From an uncultured Rhizobiaceae group bacterium (GTDB lineage Bacteria; Pseudomonadota; Alphaproteobacteria; Rhizobiales; Rhizobiaceae), in NCBI GenBank assembly GCA_938030645.1, contig CALHHQ010000254.1, forward strand, positions 1 to 6,536: a DNA stretch of 6,536 nt, written 5' to 3'. Made by a program: the position numbers and the translations under genes. Positions within the stretch are counted from its first letter, which is position 1. The number at the start of each line of letters is the position of its first letter. Under the pieces are notes generated by a model that was not told the DNA's origin, did not search any database, and saw only the letters and a program-made list of their open reading frames with translations. Positions 1 to 5,416 of this stretch are shown here, one piece after another.

Positions 1-254
1 AGAAATGGAACACCTCCATCGCGAACACGTTCGTTTAAAACGTCAACCATGCCGGTAACTGCATCAAGTCCTGCGCGACAATCAGCAAATGCACCAACGC
101 CGGGCAAAACGATACGATCAGCTGACCGCACACGTTCTGCATTTGACGTGAGTTCAATCGAAGCGTTCACACCAGATTCTCTTGAAGAACGCTCAAACGC
201 TTTGGTAGCTGACTTCAAATTGCCAGAGCCATAGTCAATTATTACAACACGCAT
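1..254 (-). CDS. hisH: Imidazole glycerol phosphate synthase subunit HisH (N-terminal part, cut by the window edge)
   Basis: HisH is the glutaminase subunit of imidazole glycerol phosphate synthase. It releases ammonia from glutamine and passes it to HisF, which makes IGP and AICAR in histidine biosynthesis in the cytoplasm. Reading the minus strand from the ATG at 254–252 gives 84 residues starting MRVVIIDYGSGN. The Y-G-S-G-N stretch (residues 8–12) is the typical first strand and loop of HisH. P-G-V-G-A-F (51–56) is the class I glutamine amidotransferase oxyanion-hole segment. The frame is open to the left edge, so the catalytic Cys and the His/Glu pair (expected beyond residue 84) lie outside and cannot be checked. 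The start is 5 bp after the DUF2628 stop, so it is probably co-transcribed with hisB. The family usually has just over 200 residues, so somewhat over a third is visible. Identification is firm from the N-terminus alone. Confidence 0.93.
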   Translation of the reverse strand, partial: MRVVIIDYGSGNLKSATKAFERSSRESGVNASIELTSNAERVRSADRIVLPGVGAFADCRAGLDAVTGMVDVLNERVRDGGVPF

Positions 255-259
255 GAATG

Positions 260-742
260 CTACGAACCTGTTTCCGGAAAGATGCCAAAGGCGAGGTTGT
301 CTGATTTGGTATTTCCTACGGTGAAACTAGGCGAAGGCGCGATATCTGTCTTTGCTTCTTGCCAACTCGCCAAGAAACGTTCCAAGGCTTCTGTCTCATT
401 CACGGCCTCAACAGTGCCCATATGATGCAAACCATTTTGAGTGGCCTGTTCACGTCGCAATTGATGCCCTTCAATCAACAAATAGAGACCCGGCAATCCA
501 CCTACGAGCATTGTCACCAAAAAGAATGGCGTGGCCAAAAGCGAAAGAAAGAAGAACGCAACCAAACAGTAGAGTGAAAAATGCCACCACAGTCTGTGGT
601 AGGCCAACCAAAACGGAGGCGCGATCAGAGCCCATGTGGCCTTGCCTTCCGGAATTGCTGTGAGACTGTCAAAGCGACTTTCTCCCGTGCGATCCTCCGC
701 GATGGGTTTAGCATCTCTATCCATGTGGATCGTGTAGATCAT
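260..742 (-). CDS. DUF2628 family small membrane protein between hisB and hisH
   Basis: Protein of 160 residues and unknown function that I recognise as DUF2628, a family often found at this place in rhizobial his operons. A polar N-terminus (1–35) leads into the signature P-P-F-W-L-A-Y-H-R-L-W-W (42–53). Two or three hydrophobic segments follow, at about 36–48, 54–71 and 72–91, then a cytoplasmic-looking polar tail (about 95–160). No catalytic motif or signal peptide is visible. The ATG is 3 bp after the hisB TAA and the TAG is 5 bp before the hisH ATG, so it almost certainly shares the his transcript and is probably translated by ribosomes coming off hisB. No good Shine-Dalgarno precedes it. 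Met7 is an alternative start. Being inside the his operon suggests co-expression but does not prove a role in histidine synthesis. The family call rests on the motif and the context. Confidence 0.85.
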   Translation of the reverse strand: MIYTIHMDRDAKPIAEDRTGESRFDSLTAIPEGKATWALIAPPFWLAYHRLWWHFSLYCLVAFFFLSLLATPFFLVTMLVGGLPGLYLLIEGHQLRREQATQNGLHHMGTVEAVNETEALERFLASWQEAKTDIAPSPSFTVGNTKSDNLAFGIFPETGS

Positions 743-745
743 GGC

Positions 746-1342
746 TTAACTGTTCAACGTTCCCTTGGTCGAAGGAATAGAATTTTTCGCGCGCGCGTCG
801 AATTCTGTCGCAGCGCGCAAAGCACGAGCAACGGCCTTAAAACACGTCTCAGCAATATGGTGAGAATTTGCGCCATAAAGATTGTTCACATGAAGGGTCA
901 TGCGGCCACCTTGCGACAACGCTTGAAAGAACTCTCGAACAAGCTCCGTATCAAACGTTCCCACTTTTGCGCGTGGGAAATCCACGTCCCAAACAAGAAA
1001 AGGGCGACCGGACACATCAATCGCTGCGCGGGTCATCGCTTCATCCATTGGCAAATCGATCGATGCATATCGGCAAATTCCTTTGCGATCGCCCAAGGCT
1101 TCATGAATAGCCTGACCAATCGCCCACCCGCAATCCTCAACAGTGTGGTGATCATCGATATGAAGGTCGCCCTTTGCCTTCAATTTTATGTCGATCAAAG
1201 AGTGTTTAGACAGCTGCTCGAGCATATGATCGAAGAAACCAACGCCTGTTGAGACATCGAACTTTCCAGTTCCATCAATGTTTACATCAACTGTGATATT
1301 CGTCTCGTTGGTTGCGCGCTTTACACTAGCTTTGCGGGTCAT
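746..1342 (-). CDS. hisB: Imidazoleglycerol-phosphate dehydratase HisB
   Basis: HisB removes water from imidazole glycerol phosphate to give imidazole acetol phosphate in histidine biosynthesis. It is a cytoplasmic, manganese-dependent enzyme that forms large oligomers. The 198-residue protein is the full length of the monofunctional form, without the phosphatase half seen in E. coli. Visible motifs are G-V-G-F-F-D-H-M-L (33–41), D-D-H-H-T-V-E-D (63–70), D-V-S-G-R-P (109–114) and H-H-I-A-E (161–165). The histidines and acidic residues in these motifs are the metal ligands and catalytic groups of the family. The ATG at 1342–1340 has a good GGAG about 8 bases upstream. It is the first gene of the visible minus-strand his block, diverges from hslV, and is followed 3 bp later by the DUF2628 gene. 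Confidence 0.97.
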   Translation of the reverse strand: MTRKASVKRATNETNITVDVNIDGTGKFDVSTGVGFFDHMLEQLSKHSLIDIKLKAKGDLHIDDHHTVEDCGWAIGQAIHEALGDRKGICRYASIDLPMDEAMTRAAIDVSGRPFLVWDVDFPRAKVGTFDTELVREFFQALSQGGRMTLHVNNLYGANSHHIAETCFKAVARALRAATEFDARAKNSIPSTKGTLNS

Positions 1343-1541
1343 GAAAATTGCTCCAAAACAATTTTTAGAAGTTCTTTGCGTTTGCTTGGCCGCTTCCTAT
1401 CAGGCTTCTTGAAAGATGGCTATATTTAGCTGGTTTGAACCTTAACACTGATGACAATTGCAATCGTAGATTCAATCCATACATATAGCCCAATGCCTGC
1501 AGCCTGATTGGTGCAGGGTCACATCACGTTTGGAGATCAAA
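1343..1541. promoter_or_regulatory. Divergent intergenic region carrying the hisB and hslVU promoters
   Basis: These 199 bp separate two genes that start in opposite directions, so both promoters should be here. On the plus strand a weak housekeeping-type candidate for hslV is TTGCAA (1458–1463) with TACATA (1480–1485), 16 bp apart. This is suggestive only. CTTGAAA at 1408–1414 matches a heat-shock (RpoH) −35 box, but no suitable −10 lies at the right distance. I could not settle a hisB promoter. I see no ORF, tRNA or attenuator-like His-codon leader peptide here. Confidence 0.5.
1532..1535 (+). promoter_or_regulatory. Shine-Dalgarno of hslV that decides the start codon
   Basis: GGAG is followed by six bases and then GTG at 1542. 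That is ideal spacing and favours GTG as the start over the in-frame TTG at 1530, which overlaps the GGAG itself and has only a distant AGGG (1515–1518) upstream. Confidence 0.7.
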
Positions 1542-2108
1542 GTGAGCAGATCTGAAGAAAGCTGGTTGCCCAAAGTCCACGCCACCACAATCATCATGGT
1601 GCGAAAAGATGGGAAAGTTGTCATCGCTGGCGATGGTCAGGCCTCCATGGGCCAAACCGTCATGAAGTCCAATTCCAAAAAGGTTCGAAAACTTGGAAGT
1701 GGTGATGTGATTTGTGGATTTGCGGGATCAACCGCCGATGCGTTTACACTGCTTGAAAGGCTGGAATCGAAACTGGAGCAATATCCAGATCAACTCATGC
1801 GCGCCTGCGTCGAACTCGCCAAAGATTGGCGTACAGATCGATATCTGCGCAAACTTGAAGCGATGATGTTGGTTGCCGATAAAAATGTCAGTCTTTGCCT
1901 CACAGGGGTTGGTGATGTGTTTGAACCTGAAAATGGCGTGATGGCTATTGGCTCAGGCGGAAACTATGCGCTTGCTGCGGCACGTGCTCTGTATGACACA
2001 AAAGCAAAAGCAGAAGATATCGCAACCAAAGCCATGACTATCGCAGCTGATATTTGCGTCTATACAAACCACAATCTCGTTGTCGAAACTCTCGACGAAG
2101 ACAAATAA
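1542..2108 (+). CDS. hslV: HslV (ClpQ), proteolytic subunit of the HslUV protease
   Basis: HslV is the threonine peptidase of the two-component HslUV (ClpQY) protease. It forms stacked hexameric rings, resembles proteasome beta subunits and degrades proteins unfolded by HslU in the cytoplasm. From the GTG start the protein has 188 residues. The segment V-H-A-T-T-I (12–17) places the expected N-terminal nucleophile at Thr15, so about 14 residues (MSRSEESWLPKVHA) should be removed as a propeptide. E. coli HslV instead exposes Thr after loss of Met alone. Downstream lie A-G-D-G-Q (the conserved Asp17 equivalent), the S-K-K segment carrying the Lys33 equivalent, G-F-A-G-S-T-A-D-A-F, and the near-invariant E-L-A-K-D-W-R-T-D. 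C-terminal I-C-V-Y-T-N-H-N is also typical. hslU begins 14 bp after the TAA, so the two form an operon. An in-frame TTG at 1530 would add four residues but is less likely. Confidence 0.95.
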   Translation: MSRSEESWLPKVHATTIIMVRKDGKVVIAGDGQASMGQTVMKSNSKKVRKLGSGDVICGFAGSTADAFTLLERLESKLEQYPDQLMRACVELAKDWRTDRYLRKLEAMMLVADKNVSLCLTGVGDVFEPENGVMAIGSGGNYALAAARALYDTKAKAEDIATKAMTIAADICVYTNHNLVVETLDEDK

Positions 2109-2122
2109 GCGGAAACATACCT

Positions 2123-3430
2123 ATGACAAACTTCTCCCCCCGCGAGATCGTGTCCGAACTCGACCGTTTCATTATTGGCCAGAACGATGCAAAACGGGCC
2201 GTAGCTGTGGCCATGCGCAACCGTTGGCGCCGCCAGCAACTGGAATCACCCATGAAAGAGGAGGTGATGCCCAAGAACATTCTCATGATTGGACCAACGG
2301 GTGTTGGTAAAACAGAGATTTCCAGGCGCTTGGCAAAACTTGCTGGCGCTCCCTTCATCAAAATCGAAGCCACAAAATTCACTGAAGTGGGCTATGTGGG
2401 TCGTGATGTGGAACAGATCATTCGTGATCTTGTTGAGATTGGTATCGGACTTGTTCGTGAGAAAAAGCGTGAAGACGTAAAAGCCAAAGCTCATGAAGCT
2501 GCGGAAGATCGTGTTTTGGATGCACTGGTGGGCGAAAACGCCAGCCCTGCCACACGAGCGAGCTTCATTAAGAAATTGCGTGAAGGCGAATTGGACGACA
2601 AAGAGATTGAGGTCGAGGTTGCTGACACAGGTTCACCCATGGGTGGATTTGAGATTCCTGGAATGCCCGGTGGCAATATGGGCATGATTGATCTTGGCGA
2701 CATGATGTCCAAAGCCATGGGTGGTCGCACCAAGAAGCGCAAAACCACGGTTAAAGAAAGCTATGAACTGCTTATCGCCGAGGAGAGCGACAAGCTTTTG
2801 GATGACGAACAAGTCGTCGCCGAAGCTGTCAGCGCCGTGGAAAATGATGGCATCGTCTTTCTTGACGAAATAGATAAGATTGCTGTTGGCGGTGATGCCA
2901 AAGCTGGTTCTGTTTCCCGCGAGGGCGTACAACGTGATTTGCTTCCATTGGTGGAAGGCACCACTGTTGCGACCAAACATGGACCGGTGAAAACAGATCA
3001 CATTTTGTTTGTGGCTTCCGGAGCGTTTCACGTGTCCAAACCATCTGATCTGTTGCCAGAACTGCAAGGCCGGTTACCAATCCGTGTGGAATTACGCGCA
3101 CTCACGAAGAATGACTTTGTACGCATCCTCACTGAAACTGAAGCCAGTTTGATCAAGCAATACATCGCTTTGATGGGCACTGAAGATTTCAATCTTGAAT
3201 TCACCGAGGACGCGATTGACGCTTTGGCAGATGTTGCTGTTGAGCTGAATTCGTCCGTCGAGAACATTGGTGCCAGACGTCTACAGACTGTGATGGAGAA
3301 AGTGCTTGATGAGATCTCGTTCGATGCGCCAGACAAAAGTGGGGAAACGTTGAAGATCGATGCAGATTTTGTCCGCAAAAATGTGGGCGATTTGGCGAAA
3401 AACACCGATCTATCTCGTTATATTCTCTAA
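2123..3430 (+). CDS. hslU: HslU (ClpY), ATPase subunit of the HslUV protease
   Basis: HslU is the hexameric AAA+ unfoldase that recognises substrates and threads them into HslV using ATP. The 435-residue protein is close to the family norm (443 in E. coli). In order: an N-terminal segment with F-I-I-G-Q (16–20); Walker A G-P-T-G-V-G-K-T (57–64); pore loop G-Y-V-G (90–93), which grips substrate; a variable I-domain at about 105–235, including a Gly/Met-rich stretch (174–202); Walker B I-V-F-L-D-E-I-D (244–251); the arginine-bearing G-R-L-P-I-R-V-E-L (317–325); sensor 2 G-A-R-R-L (383–387); and the C-terminal S-R-Y-I-L that docks into HslV. The frame is open upstream to 2054, but that extension overlaps hslV and is not family-like. 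The ATG at 2123 gives the conserved N-terminus and has GGA 9 bases before it. In several rhizobia I recall an acetyltransferase gene between hslV and hslU; there is none here. Confidence 0.97.
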   Translation: MTNFSPREIVSELDRFIIGQNDAKRAVAVAMRNRWRRQQLESPMKEEVMPKNILMIGPTGVGKTEISRRLAKLAGAPFIKIEATKFTEVGYVGRDVEQIIRDLVEIGIGLVREKKREDVKAKAHEAAEDRVLDALVGENASPATRASFIKKLREGELDDKEIEVEVADTGSPMGGFEIPGMPGGNMGMIDLGDMMSKAMGGRTKKRKTTVKESYELLIAEESDKLLDDEQVVAEAVSAVENDGIVFLDEIDKIAVGGDAKAGSVSREGVQRDLLPLVEGTTVATKHGPVKTDHILFVASGAFHVSKPSDLLPELQGRLPIRVELRALTKNDFVRILTETEASLIKQYIALMGTEDFNLEFTEDAIDALADVAVELNSSVENIGARRLQTVMEKVLDEISFDAPDKSGETLKIDADFVRKNVGDLAKNTDLSRYIL

Positions 3431-3450
3431 CAGGCCCCTGTGACTTTTTT
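3430..3450 (+). terminator. Weak hairpin plus T-run just after hslU
   Basis: Overlapping the last base of the hslU stop, ACAG–GCCC–CTGT can form a 4-bp stem with a 4-base loop. GAC and six T residues (3445–3450) follow. The layout suits an intrinsic terminator but the stem is very short, so any effect alone would be weak. It may act with the larger hairpin just downstream. Confidence 0.22.
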
Positions 3451-3459
3451 CACGCATTG

Positions 3460-3492
3460 AGAACAGCAAGTGCAATTGACACTTGCTGTTCT
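3460..3492. terminator. Perfect 13-bp inverted repeat between hslU and the DUF1402 gene
   Basis: AGAACAGCAAGTG (3460–3472) and CACTTGCTGTTCT (3480–3492) are exact reverse complements, separated by the 7-base loop CAATTGA. In RNA this is a strong hairpin 29 bp past the hslU stop. The simplest reading is a terminator or mRNA 3'-end stabiliser for hslVU. No T-run follows on either strand, so it is not a textbook intrinsic terminator. As DNA it could instead be a dimer-binding operator: it ends 26 bp before the DUF1402 start, and the loop plus arm contains TTGACA (3476–3481). No convincing −10 box lies 16–18 bp from that TTGACA. The structure is certain and its role is not. Confidence 0.5.
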
Positions 3493-3518
3493 GCATCCTG
3501 CACCATTATGAATGAGTC

Positions 3519-4481
3519 ATGAGAAAATTACCTTTGATCCTTTGTTTTGCCGCGGGCTTGTCCCTACAAAACACTGCCCCTGTTTCCGCTGTTGAGCTTG
3601 TGCCTTCTGGCAACCGCAATGCGACCCAACCAAAGGTTCCAGGTGCTTCTGCTCGACGAACACGCGGCTCGTCCTTCAACGCAAAGTACCAAAAGATTCG
3701 CAACTTATTGGCCAAAGATCGCAAGTTGATGGGTAAGATCAAAAAGGCAGCATCCACTTTCGGTATTGACCCCATTCACATCGTCGGCGCTCTCGTTGGT
3801 GAACACACATATAATGTGGACGCGAAAGATCGTTTGCAGAGTTATTATGTAAAAGCACTCGCTTATCTTAATCAGGACCTTTCATTTCAATACAAAGGCG
3901 TCAGCATTGATAAACTTGTGGCTCAGCCCGCTTTTTCAAAATGCTCAAAATTTAAGAACAGCTATTCACTTTGGTCTTGCCGTGAGAACGTTTGGAACGT
4001 GTCTTATCGCGGGAAAACAAAAGAAGGCCGACGATGGCCAAATCACCGTATGGGGCGTGTTTTTTTCCAACCTTTTTACGCTGGGCAAACATTTGGTTTG
4101 GGTCAATTGAACCCCCTCACAGCCCTCAAAGTAAACGATCTTGTTCGCAGTCGTGTGAGACGTGAGCCAAAACTGTCAACGCGTCGTGCGCCTGAAATCT
4201 ACAATACAATTATGGAGCCAGACTCCACGCTGGTTTACATGGCTGCAGTTATTCGAAACTCAATCGACTCCTATAAGTCTATTGCCGGTTTTGACATTTC
4301 AAAGAACCCTGGCGTGACAGCGACACTTTATAATCTTGGAAACGTGCGCATTCGCGCATTTGCTTTGAAGGCTAAAAATAAACGTCTCAAATCTTCAGGA
4401 AAGAAATCCAAACCTCCCCAAGAAAACTACTATGGATGGTTGGTGAACGAAAAAGAAGCTGACTTACGCTCTATTCTTTGA
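3519..4481 (+). CDS. Exported DUF1402 family protein, possible lysozyme-fold wall enzyme
   Basis: I recognise this 320-residue protein as DUF1402, an uncharacterised family seen in rhizobia, often after hslU. Residues 1–24 look like a cleavable signal peptide: R-K, a hydrophobic core (L-P-L-I-L-C-F-A-A-G-L), then V-S-A before Val25. It is therefore predicted to be periplasmic. A basic linker follows (about 44–75). The core has G-I-D-P-I-H-I-V-G-A-L-V-G-E-H (82–96), G-L-G-Q-L-N-P (193–199) and A-T-L-Y-N-L-G-N (268–275). This order, a Glu at the end of a helix, then G-x-G-Q, then Y-N-x-G, resembles SLT/goose-type lysozyme transglycosylases, with Glu95 as the candidate acid. That is my inference and not an established function. 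Cys142 and Cys154 could form a disulfide, in keeping with export. The Shine-Dalgarno is weak. The end overlaps the convergent XRE gene by 18 bp. The family call is firm; the enzymatic role is tentative. Confidence 0.88.
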   Translation: MRKLPLILCFAAGLSLQNTAPVSAVELVPSGNRNATQPKVPGASARRTRGSSFNAKYQKIRNLLAKDRKLMGKIKKAASTFGIDPIHIVGALVGEHTYNVDAKDRLQSYYVKALAYLNQDLSFQYKGVSIDKLVAQPAFSKCSKFKNSYSLWSCRENVWNVSYRGKTKEGRRWPNHRMGRVFFQPFYAGQTFGLGQLNPLTALKVNDLVRSRVRREPKLSTRRAPEIYNTIMEPDSTLVYMAAVIRNSIDSYKSIAGFDISKNPGVTATLYNLGNVRIRAFALKAKNKRLKSSGKKSKPPQENYYGWLVNEKEADLRSIL

Positions 4482-4838
4482 AGCCAAGCGAGTTTCTATT
4501 GCTGTTTGAATATTTATCAAATCGGCTTCGCTAAGACTGCCAATGTTTCTGCTAAATAGATTTGCAGTCAGAGTCGCCTGACTGGACAGATCAGCCGTGT
4601 TCACACTGACCTTTGGGTCAGATAGTTGAGCTAGTCGTTGCAGTTCCTCCGCTTCATCCCAAATGATATTGAGAAATCCAACGATACGTTGCTGCATAGG
4701 CCAAGAAGGTTGTCCCCTCTTTCCATGTTCCAGGGCCGACAAATAAGCAGGCGAAATGCCAATGGCTCGAGCCATATCTTTTTGCGTAACACCCCGTTCA
4801 TCCCGAAGTTTTCGCAAGTGTTCGCCAAATGGGGTCAT
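4464..4838 (-). CDS. XRE-family helix-turn-helix transcriptional regulator
   Basis: This 124-residue protein is a probable DNA-binding regulator. Residues about 3–60 form a Cro/CI-type HTH: F-G-E-H-L-R-K-L-R-D-E-R-G-V-T-Q (4–19), then the recognition-helix region G-I-S-P-A-Y-L-S-A-L-E-H-G-K-R-G (27–42), followed by P-S-W-P. The second half (about 75–124) is polar and helical in appearance, without a recognisable ligand domain. Its target cannot be read from the sequence. Its ATG shares ATGA with the Smr stop (4835–4838), so it is the third gene of an mltA–smr–XRE operon and is likely translationally coupled. Its 3' end runs 18 bp into the end of the convergent DUF1402 gene. Control of its own operon or of wall genes is plausible but unproven. 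Confidence 0.9.
   Translation of the reverse strand: MTPFGEHLRKLRDERGVTQKDMARAIGISPAYLSALEHGKRGQPSWPMQQRIVGFLNIIWDEAEELQRLAQLSDPKVSVNTADLSSQATLTANLFSRNIGSLSEADLINIQTAIETRLASKNRA
4835..4838 (-). other. ATGA stop/start overlap, smr to XRE
   Basis: The minus strand reads ATGA: the XRE start ATG (4838–4836) overlaps the smr stop TGA (4837–4835). Such overlaps usually mean re-initiation by the same ribosome, which fits the lack of a strong Shine-Dalgarno before XRE. Confidence 0.85.
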
Positions 4839-5416
4839 CGTTTTGCCAAGCCAGATTTTCGAACTCGAACGTATAGCGCGCCATCTCCGCCATGGCTGAG
4901 GTGAGCTTGTTTCACGCCGTTCACATAGGGAGAGAATTCTGGAAGGTTGAACCAGTTTGGGACTTGTTGGCGCAGAACACCTTTGCCCTCATTGCCTTTA
5001 CCGGTAATCACCAACACCATTCTATGATCAGCTCGCTGTGCCATTTGTAGAAAATCGAGCAAAGCAAATCGAGCTCTATCTTGAGTCATTCCATGAAGAT
5101 CAATACGTGAATCGATTTGTTGTCGCCCTTTGGCCAATCGCTTCAATGTTCGATCTTCAATCGGATGAGATTTTAAAATTTTGGGAACTGGAGGGCGATA
5201 GGGTTCAGGAACCACAGGCGCGCGTGTCGGTAAAGAATTTATACTGTTAAGCGCTAAGAACGAATCGTCGGCACTGGTTGAAGACAACATCAGCTTTTCC
5301 ATTTCTCGTTCCAGCTGTTTGCCTCGCGTTTCAGAATTGGGGGTGACTGTTTCCGCCACTCTCTTCCAAAGGTGTTTGTCTTCTCTGTTCAACAGGTTTT
5401 TTGAGTTTTTCTTCAT
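4835..5416 (-). CDS. Smr domain protein (MutS2 C-terminal-like)
   Basis: A stand-alone Smr-domain protein of 193 residues, predicted cytoplasmic. The N-terminal half (1–100) is charged and low in obvious structure, with a Pro-rich piece at about 63–85. The Smr domain covers about 102–187. Its hallmarks are I-D-L-H-G (105–109), V-I-T-G-K-G-N (136–142) and H-L-S-H-G-G-D-G-A-L-Y-V-R-V (172–185). Smr domains in other proteins nick or cleave DNA or RNA, and the D-L-H-G and T-G-K-G motifs are linked to nucleic-acid binding and cleavage. The true substrate of this rhizobial type is unknown to me. Both ends use ATGA overlaps: its start with the mltA stop (5413–5416) and its stop with the XRE start. 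No clear Shine-Dalgarno precedes it, which fits translational coupling. Confidence 0.93.
   Translation of the reverse strand: MKKNSKNLLNREDKHLWKRVAETVTPNSETRGKQLEREMEKLMLSSTSADDSFLALNSINSLPTRAPVVPEPYRPPVPKILKSHPIEDRTLKRLAKGRQQIDSRIDLHGMTQDRARFALLDFLQMAQRADHRMVLVITGKGNEGKGVLRQQVPNWFNLPEFSPYVNGVKQAHLSHGGDGALYVRVRKSGLAKR
5413..5416 (-). other. ATGA stop/start overlap, mltA to smr
   Basis: The minus strand reads ATGA: the smr start ATG (5416–5414) overlaps the mltA stop TGA (5415–5413). The same arrangement occurs at the next junction, so all three proteins are likely made from one message in linked amounts. Confidence 0.85.

Noticed and set aside
49..234. A 61-codon plus-strand open frame at the left edge
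   Set aside because: It is antisense to hisH, whose N-terminal motifs on the minus strand are clear.
581..1252. A 223-codon plus-strand open frame opposite hisB and the DUF2628 gene
   Set aside because: It runs antisense to two well-supported genes, shows no recognisable domain, and its composition is explained by the codons of hisB on the other strand.
1408..1425. CTTGAAA followed by CTATAT, resembling a heat-shock (RpoH) promoter for hslVU
   Set aside because: The two boxes are only about 5 bp apart (1408–1414 and 1420–1425), far too close for a functional −35/−10 pair, and no better −10 lies at the right distance.
2054..2122. A longer HslU start 23 codons upstream
   Set aside because: The extension lies mostly inside the end of hslV, is Arg-rich and unlike the family. 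The ATG at 2123 gives the conserved N-terminus.
2491..3405. Several minus-strand open frames of 70–145 codons within hslU
   Set aside because: They are opposite-strand shadows of the strongly conserved hslU coding sequence and have no domain, ribosome site or context of their own.
3460..3492. The inverted repeat as an SOS (LexA) box
   Set aside because: The alphaproteobacterial LexA site is a direct repeat GTTC-N7-GTTC. Here there is one GAAC and one GTTC in inverted orientation with much wider spacing.
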